Source of the DNA: Filimonas zeae
GTDB lineage: Bacteria > Bacteroidota > Bacteroidia > Chitinophagales > Chitinophagaceae
Length of the DNA stretch: 64,000 nt
Direction of reading: 5' to 3'
NCBI RefSeq assembly: GCF_014641615.1
Contig: NZ_BMIB01000002.1
Location: forward strand, 1,364,001 to 1,428,000
Made by a program: the position numbers and the translations under genes. Shown here one piece after another: positions 25,834-35,206 of the stretch. The notes beneath the pieces were generated by a model. The model saw nothing but the letters and a program-made list of their open reading frames with translations, did not search any database and was not told the DNA's origin. Position 1 is the stretch's first letter. Each line of letters opens with the position of its first letter.

Positions 25834-27777
25834 TCAGTTAAAAAGTACCGCACCACCATTCCCATTCAGCCGTATCGTGAATTTACCCTCTGAATCCGGC
25901 TTCTGGGCTTCGTTCACCGCTTCGGTGCCCTGGCCGTCACGGATAACGGAGATGGTTTTGTTTTTAAACATAGGCAAATGCAGCGTAAGGTTTCTTTCTT
26001 TGTTTTCACCATTCACAGCAGCTACATACCACTTCTTCCCTTTACGGCGCGCCAGCACACAATACTGACCGGGGAACCCATCAATAAAGCGGATTTCATC
26101 CCAGGTAGCTGGTACGTCTTTTACAAAGTCAATCAGAAAAGCCGGCGCATCCAGGTTGGCGGGTGTTAAACCCCAATGCTGTACCGCAGAGAAAAACAAT
26201 ACCGAGGTGGCTATTTCAAAAGCATCGGTGGTACGTCTGGTATTGCCACCTTTCTGAAAACGGCTCAGCTTTTTCTGGAGAAACACCGGTCCAAAATCCA
26301 TAGCAGCAACTGCGTTCCGCGTGAAGGGATAGATAGTTGCTAATTGAGCATATTTATCACAAAAACTTTGCTGAAACACCAGATTTTCGGATGCCAGTAC
26401 GGCTTCGCTTGTCATATAGTTTGGATACATTCTTTCCCAGCCGCGTGGCAGGGTGGCACCATGAAAATTAATGCAAAGCCCGTAAAGGGCGGCATCTACC
26501 AGTATATCGTGGTAAAGCTGCATCGTCACTTGCTTATCCCCACCAAAGAAATCAATTTTCAAACCTTTTACACCTATCTGCTGCAACCAGGCCATTTCCT
26601 GCCTGCGCACTTCCGGTATGTGCATTTTGTCTTTGGGGGTTTGCGGCGCTTCGTTTGCCGTGCCGTTGCTGTTGTACCATAACAATATACTTACCCCTTT
26701 GGAGGTAGCATAACGCACCAGTTCCGCCATTTTATCCCGTCCAATCTGCACATCCCACAGGGCATCAATCAAAATGTATTCACATTTTAGTTTTGCGGCC
26801 AGATCAATAAAGGTTACCTGATCATTATAGTTGCAACTGCTGTCCTGCCAAACAATCCAGCTCCAGGAAGCACGGCCGGGTGCAAACACTTTTTCCGACT
26901 GTATAAGGGGCTTTACCACATCTGTAGAAATGGTGGATTCTATAACAGGCTTCAACGTCTGCCCTACGGTAATTGTTTTCCAGGATGTTTGAACAGGCAA
27001 TACGGCAGAAGCGGTGGTAGCACCTTCACCATTATTCTCGCCGCTTTGCGGAAAGGCGATTGTATATAAACCACCGGTAACAGGTTCACTCAAATGCGTG
27101 CCGGGGTAATTACCGGCAATACCTGTTTCTGAAATCAGCACCCATGCTTTCTTCTGCACATGAAACAACGCAGGAAAGGTATAACCTGCTTTGTCTTTAG
27201 AAACCGTACCGGCCGGTTCCTCTACGGTGTAAAACTCTTCATAAGAAGGCTTTGTTTTTTTCCAGCCGGTCATAGGCAATGCCTGCGGGGTTATAAAAGT
27301 AGTAGTAGAGGCGGGAAAATCAAACCCGGTAAGTTCCTTTTCAATAACACAGGTACCAGTTTTACCGTTTACAGCAGGCAGCCTGTAACAAAAAGCAATA
27401 TTATCATTGCTTACCTGAAACACTACCTGTACAGTATCACCTGCTGCATTGCGGAGCAGCCAGGTAAGTTCGTTCGCCTTGTAGTTTACCTGGCTTACTT
27501 TAGAGCGGTTCAGCTGATAACTATCTTTTACACGCGCAGTTTTTGCACCTGCCTGCTGTAATCCTTCCGTAAAATCACCCACAGAACTCTTCAACCCCAG
27601 GGGCGATGGTTCTAATACAGCCTGCCCTGAATAGAAAACCGCATAGCCGGGTTTTCCTGCCTCAACAGACAGTTGTATTTCTAACTTTTTATCTGGGCTT
27701 CTTACAATAGTCTTTTCCTGGGCTTGTGCATTTGCGGCAATAGCAAAAAAAGCAAGGGTAATGGCTGTATAACGCAT
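25834..27777 (-). CDS. GH97 glycoside hydrolase, probably alpha-galactosidase subgroup
   Basis: A 647-residue exported GH97 enzyme with a signal peptide (to AQAQ at 20). An N-terminal beta-supersandwich (about 25-295) has SPDKKLEIQLSVEAGKPGYA and SPLGL. The (beta/alpha)8 barrel (about 300-560) has WSWIVWQDSSCNYNDQ, KCEYILIDALWDV, GVKGLKIDFFGGDKQ and GATLPRGWERMYPNYMTSEA. Asp409 in KIDFF and Glu464 in ASENL lie 55 residues apart, matching the nucleophile and acid/base of the characterised retaining Bacteroides alpha-galactosidase of this family. Inverting SusB-type members use glutamates instead. I therefore infer alpha-galactosidase more than alpha-glucosidase. It lies near a GH27 alpha-galactosidase (33155). 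Confidence 0.92.
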   Translation of the reverse strand: MRYTAITLAFFAIAANAQAQEKTIVRSPDKKLEIQLSVEAGKPGYAVFYSGQAVLEPSPLGLKSSVGDFTEGLQQAGAKTARVKDSYQLNRSKVSQVNYKANELTWLLRNAAGDTVQVVFQVSNDNIAFCYRLPAVNGKTGTCVIEKELTGFDFPASTTTFITPQALPMTGWKKTKPSYEEFYTVEEPAGTVSKDKAGYTFPALFHVQKKAWVLISETGIAGNYPGTHLSEPVTGGLYTIAFPQSGENNGEGATTASAVLPVQTSWKTITVGQTLKPVIESTISTDVVKPLIQSEKVFAPGRASWSWIVWQDSSCNYNDQVTFIDLAAKLKCEYILIDALWDVQIGRDKMAELVRYATSKGVSILLWYNSNGTANEAPQTPKDKMHIPEVRRQEMAWLQQIGVKGLKIDFFGGDKQVTMQLYHDILVDAALYGLCINFHGATLPRGWERMYPNYMTSEAVLASENLVFQQSFCDKYAQLATIYPFTRNAVAAMDFGPVFLQKKLSRFQKGGNTRRTTDAFEIATSVLFFSAVQHWGLTPANLDAPAFLIDFVKDVPATWDEIRFIDGFPGQYCVLARRKGKKWYVAAVNGENKERNLTLHLPMFKNKTISVIRDGQGTEAVNEAQKPDSEGKFTIRLNGNGGAVLFN

Positions 27778-27900
27778 ATCGATTCGTTTGTGAGGGTACG
27801 AACATAAGGAATAAATGTAATACTGACACGCTACTTTATTACCATACTGTTGAAGCCCTTGTTCAAATGTAACAGAAGCTCCGGCTTACATACACCACTG

Positions 27901-29541
27901 CTATTTGTTTTCATCATATGCATACAACTTATTATATGCATGCAAAGCAGCAAAAAACACTACGGACAATCCGGCTACCGCAGCTGCATTGAAGGGTGTG
28001 AGCCACTTTGCCGGAGCCGGCTTACCCCAGGTAAGCGTATCCTTTTCTATGCTGTTATCTGTTTGCTTCCATACTGCATATTTATCCCGCTGAGCCATAA
28101 ACTCATGGCCCACATAATCTTCCTCCGCCAGTTTAAAAGCGTTTGGTTGCTGCCGCATTTTTGCCACAAGCAACGCTATTACAGAAGGGGGTGGAAAAGC
28201 CTCTTCTTCGTAATCATTCCCTTTATCGGTTGCATGTACAGCCTGCTGTAAACGCGTTTGTCTTAATGCAGCAAGCGCTTCTCCTATAGGCGCAAGCGCC
28301 TCTAACCCTACGGGGTTCTCATATCCACTGCGGCCTGGAAATGCTGTTCCTGTTTTGGGGCCGGTACTTTCCTGCAAATCGCGGTTAAAAGTGCCGGGAG
28401 AAGAATAACTATTGCTGTTTACCTCATTACCATCATCCAGCACAGCCCCCCATTTAGGATCGCCGGTACGGGGCTCTTTGCCCATTTGACGGTACAATTG
28501 ATTAACTGTACTATGAAACATACCGCCAGACTTAGCCGCTTCTATAATAGCATACCATTGCAAACGGTGGGTAAGCTCGCCATGCTTTAACCCTACACCA
28601 TAATCGTCCAGTACCCGCCCCTTACGTAATAATGCAAAAAATGTTTCGGTAGGTAAAATGCCCAAAGGAATACGCGGCGGGCTGTTAAAGCCTGCGCTCT
28701 GCTCCTGCCGCCGCAGCTCCCTTCGCAGTGCGCCCAGCTTGTCTTCTTCGCCGCTTACAGCCGTTGCCAAAGGCATTAAAAAACTCAATACCAGGCTTTT
28801 ATTGTCCATAAATGCTTTCAGTGTATTAAAATCCTCCAGCATGTTCCGGTTTTCCTCTGACAGCCGTCCTTCCTTGTCGCCCCATTGATACCCTTCCTTT
28901 CCGTCCACTGCTTTTCCGGGTATCTCTTCTCCCTCTTCCCCTCTCTCCCCCTCCCACATCCTATCCAGGGTACGCTTTTTTTCCAGCAGATACCCTAATA
29001 ACTTATATACCGTTTGATTGTCATTTCCGTTATACGTAGCCTGATATTTACCATACCGGGTAAGCAAATCTTTGCCCGCTTCTACAATATTGTCGGGATC
29101 ATTCTGCCAGTCAGGATCATCCATCTTCCCAAGCCATTCAGCACATGCTATAAGATCATCTGATACCTGTTGCGCTTCACTAACCAATACAGGGCGAATC
29201 AAAGCAGCACGTTGCCCAACTGTTAACAGCCGTTCTGTAAGCTCATTCAGCCCGGGTAATATTTCTGCTCCAGGCGCCTCTTCTCCCATCTCCTTTCGAA
29301 CACGCTCATCCGCCTCAGCATACGCCTCCACAGCCAGCTTCAACGCGTTAGCCGCTTCCGAGCCATCACGGGTCATCTCATCCCGCAACCGCTTCTGATT
29401 TTCCATATACATCCGCTGAACCGGTGTTTTACTTACCGTAAAGCGCTTCATCTGCTCTTCCAGTAATTGCATAGGGTTAGCGGCAGCAACATCACCTCTG
29501 GCAGCAGTAACAGCACTTACCGGAGTGGCGGTAGTTTTCAT
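27901..29541 (-). CDS. Large unrecognised protein with C-terminal membrane anchor
   Basis: A 546-residue protein with no signal peptide. Residues 1-110 are Ala/Met/Glu-rich and helical (NPMQLLEEQMKRFTVSKTPV, RKEMGEEAPGAE). Residues 110-260 are helical with an acidic, Gly-rich stretch (GERGEEGEEIPGK). Residues 310-420 hold the clearest conserved-looking block: DDYGVGLKHGELTHRLQWY, then GMFHSTVNQLYRQM and WGAVLDDGNEVN. A single membrane segment (about 520-540, AAAVAGLSVVFFAALHAYN) lies eleven or so residues from the end, as in tail-anchored proteins. HGELTHRLQW resembles a motif I associate with the LirA/MavJ effector-like family, but I cannot confirm this. I chose ATG at 29541. It is an isolated gene between GH97 and an ankyrin protein; an effector or toxin role is only a guess. 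Confidence 0.75.
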   Translation of the reverse strand: MKTTATPVSAVTAARGDVAAANPMQLLEEQMKRFTVSKTPVQRMYMENQKRLRDEMTRDGSEAANALKLAVEAYAEADERVRKEMGEEAPGAEILPGLNELTERLLTVGQRAALIRPVLVSEAQQVSDDLIACAEWLGKMDDPDWQNDPDNIVEAGKDLLTRYGKYQATYNGNDNQTVYKLLGYLLEKKRTLDRMWEGERGEEGEEIPGKAVDGKEGYQWGDKEGRLSEENRNMLEDFNTLKAFMDNKSLVLSFLMPLATAVSGEEDKLGALRRELRRQEQSAGFNSPPRIPLGILPTETFFALLRKGRVLDDYGVGLKHGELTHRLQWYAIIEAAKSGGMFHSTVNQLYRQMGKEPRTGDPKWGAVLDDGNEVNSNSYSSPGTFNRDLQESTGPKTGTAFPGRSGYENPVGLEALAPIGEALAALRQTRLQQAVHATDKGNDYEEEAFPPPSVIALLVAKMRQQPNAFKLAEEDYVGHEFMAQRDKYAVWKQTDNSIEKDTLTWGKPAPAKWLTPFNAAAVAGLSVVFFAALHAYNKLYAYDENK

Positions 29542-29880
29542 AGCCTTTAGTTTACAGAAAGTTCGGCTTAATTGATAACATTTCCAACATAGCTGTATGC
29601 TAAAAGCCTTTAGCTTTTCTTTGATCACTTTTTAACACGCACTCAGCACTATTTAAGTGAGCAAACACCGGGCTTCCAAACTGCTTACTTTCCAATACAA
29701 TACACATTACTTATCACAAAACGTACTCATGCAAAAACGGCCCATTCCGCACTGGCTGTGGCTGGTGGTGTATGCAGCATATCAGAATGGTTGTACCTAT
29801 GCAGTATCAAACGCATCTGAACAAAATGAACAGCGGTGAAAACAAAAACAAATTCACTCAATGTTCGCAAAACAAGTAAT
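29542..29880. other. Intergenic region between the large unrecognised gene and the ankyrin gene
   Basis: This 339-bp divergent region holds no convincing gene. It contains a hairpin GCTAAA / AGCC / TTTAGC (29599-29614) followed by TTTTCTTT on the plus strand. No full -33/-7 match was found for either gene. Short reading frames here have no family-like features. Confidence 0.5.
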
Positions 29881-30348
29881 ATGAAAACTACAGTATTAGC
29901 AGCTCTGTTCGTAATCGCCGTAAGTGTTTCTGGTTTCAGCCAAAAGCCAATGGGCATTTTTGATGCGGTAAAACACAACGATTCTACCACGCTGGCTATG
30001 TGTTTAAACGCGGGTTTAAAAGCAAACACTACCAACGCTTATGGCAACACCCTGTTAATGGAAGCCAGCAGAAGCGGCAGCTACGCTGCTGCGCAATTAT
30101 TGCTGTTACACGGCGCTAAAGTAAATGCAAAAGATGAAATGGGTAACACCGCCCTGATGGAAGCTACTTTAAGAGGCGATGAGCACATGGTGGCTATTCT
30201 GTTACAGGCAGGTGCCAGCACCGCTATCATAAACAAAGCCGGTGAAACCGCTTTAAGCATTGCAGATGGTTTTGAAAAAACGGCTATTGCCAAACTCATC
30301 ACCAATCAGGAACAAAACGGTAAAGATCAGTATGCTAAGCTGCGTTAA
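29881..30348 (+). CDS. Secreted ankyrin-repeat protein
   Basis: A 155-residue protein with a signal peptide (MKTTVLAALFVIAVSVSGFS). About four ankyrin repeats follow (PMGIFDAVKHNDSTTLAMCL; NAYGNTLLMEASRSGSYAAA; DEMGNTALMEATLRGDEHMV; NKAGETALSIADGFEKTAIA), with the typical G-x-TxLmxA pattern. Ankyrin repeats bind proteins. In bacteria secreted versions are known as catalase-supporting or immunity-like periplasmic proteins, but nothing here fixes the partner. ATG at 29881 gives a proper signal peptide; the upstream in-frame ATG would put 15 charged residues before it. It stands alone and is followed by a strong hairpin. Confidence 0.88.
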   Translation: MKTTVLAALFVIAVSVSGFSQKPMGIFDAVKHNDSTTLAMCLNAGLKANTTNAYGNTLLMEASRSGSYAAAQLLLLHGAKVNAKDEMGNTALMEATLRGDEHMVAILLQAGASTAIINKAGETALSIADGFEKTAIAKLITNQEQNGKDQYAKLR

Positions 30349-30357
30349 TATATAAAC

Positions 30358-30392
30358 GGAAGTGCCGCCTGCAACATATAGGCGGCACTTCC
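30358..30392. terminator. Strong hairpin between ankyrin and GH78 genes
   Basis: GGAAGTGCCGCCT and AGGCGGCACTTCC make a perfect 13-bp GC-rich stem with a 9-nt loop. It lies between the convergent stops at 30348 and 30401. There is no T-tract after it on either strand, but its place and stability suggest a terminator or mRNA-end stabiliser. Confidence 0.65.
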
Positions 30393-30400
30393 CTCCTGTA

Positions 30401-33127
30401 TCAGCGGGAAGTAAATTCATATTTACCCGAACCTGCTTTTACTACCATATACTCATTTTCCTTACCCACTACCTGTATATCCGTTGATGCTGTAAGCGGC
30501 TGCCCATCCAGCATTACTACTGCGTTGCCCATCAGCGGCACATAAATAGTAGCTGTTGTATTGGCCGGAATTTCTGCACGCAATATCAGTTGTGCGCCTG
30601 CTACGCTCCATTCACAACTGAGTTTACCGTAGGGTGTTTCATAAAAGGCAGAGGCATGGGTAAACTTTCCACCTATATGTGGCTGAATACGTATGCTCTT
30701 ATAACCTGCACCTTCACCGTCTTCTGTATCCAGCCCTACCATTACACGGTACATCCAATCGCCAATGGCACCATAAGCATAATGATTAAACGAATTCATA
30801 GAAGCAGCCTGAAAATCGCCGTTGGTGCGAATGCCATCCCACCGTTCCCAAATGGTAGTTGCACCTTTTGTTACCGGGTACAACCATGAAGGATAGGTTT
30901 GCTGCTGCAATAAGGTATAGGCAACATCTGAATAGCCGTACCTGCTGAGTACATGGCATAAATAGGGCGTTCCTAAAAAGCCGGTAGTCAGGTGATCTCC
31001 ATATTGCCTGATGTTTTCTACCAACCTGCGTGCGGCTTGCGGGCGCAAGGTATCAGGCAACATATCAAACTGCAACGCCAGTACATACGATGTTTGCGTG
31101 TTAGACATGGTAGCTCCGTTGGGCGTAGTATACTCGCGCAAAAAAGCAGTTTTTACCTTTTGCAGCAAAGCAGTGTAAGTGGCAACATCCTCTGTTTTAT
31201 TTAATGCTTTTGCCGCATTAATAAGCAATTGGGTGGAATGCGCATAAAAACATTGTGCAATCAGGTACTTGTTGGTTATTGCCGATCTGCCATCATTGTC
31301 ATCCGTGATACTATAAAACAACCAATCGCCATAATGCCTGCCTTTATTCCATAAGTTATCTGTGCTTTGCGTTTGTATATAATCTACCCAGGCTTTCATG
31401 CTGGCGTATTGCTTTTCCAGAATACGCTTATCACCATATACCTTATACATTTCCCACGGAATAACAGTAGCCACATCTGCCCAACCGGCACTTTCGCCCT
31501 TTGCCCAACCTTTGTTGCCTAAAATATTCGGTATCACATGCGGCACATTACCTTCCGGCTGCTGGTCGGCGGCAACATCTTTCATCCACTTGGTAAAAAA
31601 ATTGTTTACACCCCGCAGAAATGTGGCGGTACGAAAAAACACCTGGGCATCACCTGTCCACCCCATACGTTCATTCCTTTGCGGGCAATCGGTAGGCACA
31701 TCTAAAAAATTACCCTTCAGCCCCCATTCAATATTATGCTGTAATTGATTAATTAATGTATCAGATGAGGTAAAACTTCCTGTTGGTTCCATATTGGAAT
31801 GCAGCACCACTGCCGTAAAATTATCCGGCATTACCGGGCCCGGATAGCCTTCCAGTTTTATATAGCGAAAACCGTGAAAAGTAAAATGCGGCTCAAAAAC
31901 TTCCTCTTCATTTCCTTTCAGTATATACACGTCCTGTGCCTTTGCTTTACGCAGGTTTTCTGTATAAAAATTGCCTTTCTTATCCAGCACCTCGGCATGC
32001 GATACCGTAATCTTATCTCCGGGCTTCCCTTTTACTTTCAGCTGCACCCAACCAACCAGATTTTGCCCAAAATCAATTACCTGCTCTCCCCTGGGGGTAG
32101 TGATGATTTTTACGGGCTTAATGGCTTCCTGCTTTTTAATAGGTTCATTATACTGGGCTGTTAAAACAGCTTTTGAAAAATCAGCTGTTTTAACGCTGCT
32201 CCATTGGGCATCGTTATAGCCCGCCAACGTCCAGCCCTTTTTATCCAATCTTGCATCAATGGTTTCTCCGTCATACATTCCGGCATACCGTATGGCCCCG
32301 GTGGATGATTTCCAGCTACTATCCGAAACAACAGTCTGGGTAGTACCATCCGCATATGTAATGTGTAATTGAAAAAGCAGGGCTATATCAGTGCCATAGA
32401 TATTGCGTTCGTTATTAAACGAAAAATTACCACGGTACCAGCCATCACCCAGGGTTACGGCAACAGCATTGTTACCCTGTTTCAGCAAATCAGTTACATC
32501 GTAGGCCTGGTATTGCAGGTGTTTATGGTAACTTGTCCAGCCGGGGGTCAGGTACGCATCTCCTACCCGCTTACCATTCACCTGTGCTTCGTATAAACCA
32601 TGTGCTGTTATATAAGCAGTGGCTGATTTTATTTTTTTACCGTTGCTGAATTCTTTTCTCATCAACGGCGCAGCATACAGGCTGTCTTCCACACCCGGCA
32701 CCATCCATTGTGCTTTCCAGTCTGTAACCTGCAGCAACCCCATTTGCCAGAACGCCGTTGTACTCCATGCAGATGCGGTTCCTTGTTTATCCCACACACG
32801 CACCTGCCAGTAATACCTGCGGCCCGCTACCAATACTGCACCGTTGTAGGGTATATGCACCGACTGTTCAGAGCTGACTTTCCCGGTTGTCCAGCTGCTT
32901 TTTCCTTTCGCCAGGTCTGCTGCATCTGCAGCCACTCTAATTTCATAGGCACCCTGTAATACATTGCGCTGGTCTGAAACCAGCTGCCAGCTGAAGCACG
33001 GCTGCCGCACATCTACCCCTATAGGGTTTTGTAAATTTTCTGTCCGCAACCGATCAACCTTTACCTGCGCCAGTACTGATAAAACAATACATTGAAAGCC
33101 GAGGAAAAAGAAGCTTACTTTTGTCAT
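30401..33127 (-). CDS. GH78 alpha-L-rhamnosidase
   Basis: A 908-residue secreted GH78 enzyme (signal peptide to LAQ at 21) that removes terminal alpha-L-rhamnose. N-terminal beta-sandwich domains (about 22-340; TENLQNPIGVDVRQPCFSWQ, FWQMGL, YITAHGLYEAQVNGKRVGD, YLTPGWTSYHKHLQYQAYDV) lead to an (alpha/alpha)6 barrel (about 450-800). The catalytic acid region is DVPTDCPQRNERMGWTGDAQ, and later motifs are TTGFLGTPYLCHVLSRYGY, ATTIWERWDGI and SFNHYAYGAIGDWMYR. The length is usual for the family. Only 27 bases separate it from GH27, so it is in one transcript with GH27 and the two-component genes upstream. The target is probably a plant glycan with galactose and rhamnose. Confidence 0.95.
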   Translation of the reverse strand: MTKVSFFFLGFQCIVLSVLAQVKVDRLRTENLQNPIGVDVRQPCFSWQLVSDQRNVLQGAYEIRVAADAADLAKGKSSWTTGKVSSEQSVHIPYNGAVLVAGRRYYWQVRVWDKQGTASAWSTTAFWQMGLLQVTDWKAQWMVPGVEDSLYAAPLMRKEFSNGKKIKSATAYITAHGLYEAQVNGKRVGDAYLTPGWTSYHKHLQYQAYDVTDLLKQGNNAVAVTLGDGWYRGNFSFNNERNIYGTDIALLFQLHITYADGTTQTVVSDSSWKSSTGAIRYAGMYDGETIDARLDKKGWTLAGYNDAQWSSVKTADFSKAVLTAQYNEPIKKQEAIKPVKIITTPRGEQVIDFGQNLVGWVQLKVKGKPGDKITVSHAEVLDKKGNFYTENLRKAKAQDVYILKGNEEEVFEPHFTFHGFRYIKLEGYPGPVMPDNFTAVVLHSNMEPTGSFTSSDTLINQLQHNIEWGLKGNFLDVPTDCPQRNERMGWTGDAQVFFRTATFLRGVNNFFTKWMKDVAADQQPEGNVPHVIPNILGNKGWAKGESAGWADVATVIPWEMYKVYGDKRILEKQYASMKAWVDYIQTQSTDNLWNKGRHYGDWLFYSITDDNDGRSAITNKYLIAQCFYAHSTQLLINAAKALNKTEDVATYTALLQKVKTAFLREYTTPNGATMSNTQTSYVLALQFDMLPDTLRPQAARRLVENIRQYGDHLTTGFLGTPYLCHVLSRYGYSDVAYTLLQQQTYPSWLYPVTKGATTIWERWDGIRTNGDFQAASMNSFNHYAYGAIGDWMYRVMVGLDTEDGEGAGYKSIRIQPHIGGKFTHASAFYETPYGKLSCEWSVAGAQLILRAEIPANTTATIYVPLMGNAVVMLDGQPLTASTDIQVVGKENEYMVVKAGSGKYEFTSR

Positions 33128-33154
33128 ATGAATCAGTATAAATAAATATCAGCA

Positions 33155-34336
33155 TTACTTAGTTACCAGCAACACTATAACACCATGTGCAGGCAGTGTC
33201 AGTTTTTTTCCGCCACCCAGTTTTCCCAGGTTTTCATGGCGCCACAAATCGCGTAACAGGCTTTTACCCTCTAAACGCAACACCTTGCTGTTCAGTGTAA
33301 ATAAGGCCTCCTGTTTATTGCGATTGACAATTGCCAGCGCTTTGCTTTTTCCATCCGAACCCAACGGCTTCAGCCATACCTCAATACCATTCAGCGCATA
33401 TACACGTGTTGCCTGCTTACAACCGGCATCCTGGTTTAAGGCTATCAGTTCCCGGTTGGTAAGTATTTCCAAAGTTTCTTTGCTCATGTTGCGCAGGTCG
33501 TTACCAGCCAGCAAAGGAGAATTTAGCATACACCACATAGAAAAATGTGTTTTATCTTCTTCATAGGTCATACCTCTGCCCACCTGAAGCATATCCATAT
33601 CGTTGTAATGCCCTGTAGAAGCATATTTTGCCAGATCTGCATTCAGGTCAATAATTTTCAATATCGAAGAAAACCCGGGGCGTATGTCAGAAGAAATGCG
33701 CCAGGAATCGGCTTTATCAATCACCCACTCACCCGGAAATTTCCAGCGGCATACATTGATTACTTTATTGGAATCAATTGCTTTAACAGCTTCAATAATG
33801 GGTGTATAGGTTTCTTCTTCCTTCAGCTGCATCCGCTCTGCCCCGCACCAGTCTACCTTTAAAAAATCATAACCCCATTCCTGCAAAAACAAGCTGCAAT
33901 CTTCTTTAACATGCCCGTAAATACCCACTCCATAGCCGTTGGGGTCTTTATCATATACCGACCCGCAGGTATTCTTCCCGGCATCGGTATAAATACCTGC
34001 TTTTAATTTTTTACTATGGATATAATCTGCCACCGCCTTCATTCCTGAAGGAAACTTTTTGCTGTCGGCAAACAGCCTTCCGGCAGTATCGCGCCCGCCA
34101 AAATATCCATCATCAACATTAATAAAACGGTATCCTGCCTCATACAGGCCGGATGCAATCATAGCATCTGCCTGCTGGCAAATCAGTTTTTCATCAATAT
34201 GTATCCGGAAGTGATTCCAGCTGCTCCATCCCATTACAGGCAAACGGGGTGCGCCGGTAGTCTGGCCCGCACCAGACAATGGAAAATACACAAGCGTGGC
34301 AAACAAGGTAACAAAAGCTAACATCCTTTTCATCAT
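33155..34336 (-). CDS. GH27 alpha-galactosidase
   Basis: A 393-residue secreted GH27 enzyme (signal peptide to SGAGQ) that cleaves terminal alpha-galactose, or alpha-N-acetylgalactosamine in related members. It shows LPVMGWSSWNHF (33-43), FINVDDGYFG, the nucleophile Asp162 in FLKVDWCG and the acid/base Asp217 in WRISSDIRP. NSPLLAGNDLRNMS and IALNQDAG follow, and then a C-terminal beta-sandwich (about 305-393). The length is normal. It sits 66 bases downstream of the AraC-type response regulator and 27 bases upstream of GH78 on the same strand, so the enzymes and their regulators form one unit. Confidence 0.95.
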   Translation of the reverse strand: MMKRMLAFVTLFATLVYFPLSGAGQTTGAPRLPVMGWSSWNHFRIHIDEKLICQQADAMIASGLYEAGYRFINVDDGYFGGRDTAGRLFADSKKFPSGMKAVADYIHSKKLKAGIYTDAGKNTCGSVYDKDPNGYGVGIYGHVKEDCSLFLQEWGYDFLKVDWCGAERMQLKEEETYTPIIEAVKAIDSNKVINVCRWKFPGEWVIDKADSWRISSDIRPGFSSILKIIDLNADLAKYASTGHYNDMDMLQVGRGMTYEEDKTHFSMWCMLNSPLLAGNDLRNMSKETLEILTNRELIALNQDAGCKQATRVYALNGIEVWLKPLGSDGKSKALAIVNRNKQEALFTLNSKVLRLEGKSLLRDLWRHENLGKLGGGKKLTLPAHGVIVLLVTK

Positions 34337-34402
34337 ATGTAAAGATGTGCCACTTCTAAAACAGCTATTGGTAAAATCAGATCAATCTTTTGCAGAATCT
34401 GA

Positions 34403-35179
34403 TCATATTCCTTCCGCTGCGCTGTTTCTTTTAGCCATGTATTCAGAAGGTGTAACGCCAAACTGCTTTAAAAAGCTGCGCCCGAAATAAGCCTGAGAGC
34501 TAAACCCCGTAAGGCCGGCCACTTCATATATTTTGTAGGAGCCCTCCATAAGCAGTTCGGCAGCTTTTTTTAACCGGGTAATGTTAATCAGCTCTGAAGG
34601 CGTAGTTCCGGTAATAGATTTAATGGTTCTATACAGGGTAGGCCTGCTCATATTCATACACTTAGCCAGCCGGTCCACATCCAGGCTGGTATCTTCCAAT
34701 TGAAGCAGTATTTCTTCATGCAGCCTTTCCAGAAACAGTTCATCTGTTTTGCTGTACGCCATGCTTTTTATATGCACCAGTGGCGATTGGGCAAAGTGCT
34801 CCTTTATTTTAGCCCTGTTCTCTATTAAATTAGCTATCTGTGCCCGTAGATAATCGGGAGAAAAAGGTTTTTCTATATACGCATCTGCCCCAACCTCCAA
34901 CCCTTCTATTTTACTCTGGAAGGTGTTTTTAGCCGTTAATAATATCAGAGGAATATGGCTGTAAGCCACATTGGATTTAACAGATCTGCAAAAATCCAGC
35001 CCATCCATTCCATCCATCATAATATCGGAAACAATTAAATGAATGGCCATACCAGATAACACCTCCAACGCTTCGTTGCCATCAAAAGCCTTAATTACTT
35101 CATATCTGCTACACAGCTCGCTTTCCAGAAAACACAATATTTCTTCATTGTCATCAACCAGTAGCAATAGCGGCTTCAT
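34403..35179 (-). CDS. Response regulator with AraC-type DNA-binding domain
   Basis: A 258-residue regulator. Residues 1-118 are a receiver domain (LLVDDNEE at 6-13, phospho-acceptor Asp52 in VSDIMMDGMDG, Lys105 in EKPFSP). Residues 155-252 are an AraC-type helix-turn-helix pair (DTSLDVDRLAKCMNMSRPTL, VAGLTGFSSQAYFGRSFLKQ). In most Bacteroidota hybrid systems these two domains are fused to the C-terminus of the sensor. Here they form a separate protein 27 bases after the sensor gene. It should activate the GH27-GH78 genes that follow on the same strand when the sensor binds a glycan. Confidence 0.93.
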   Translation of the reverse strand: MKPLLLLVDDNEEILCFLESELCSRYEVIKAFDGNEALEVLSGMAIHLIVSDIMMDGMDGLDFCRSVKSNVAYSHIPLILLTAKNTFQSKIEGLEVGADAYIEKPFSPDYLRAQIANLIENRAKIKEHFAQSPLVHIKSMAYSKTDELFLERLHEEILLQLEDTSLDVDRLAKCMNMSRPTLYRTIKSITGTTPSELINITRLKKAAELLMEGSYKIYEVAGLTGFSSQAYFGRSFLKQFGVTPSEYMAKRNSAAEGI

Positions 35180-35206
35180 ATAGTATTTTTGTAATAATAC
35201 GCCATA

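Noticed and set aside
29657..29839. Possible 60-residue gene before the ankyrin gene
   Set aside because: Composition is random-looking, there is no promoter box, and it runs into the real ankyrin gene region.
35180..35206. Frameshift or sequence error splitting a fused hybrid two-component protein
   Set aside because: The sensor ends normally after its ATPase domain, the gap carries stops, and the regulator starts with a standard ATG at the receiver domain. A natural split is simpler, although relatives should be checked.
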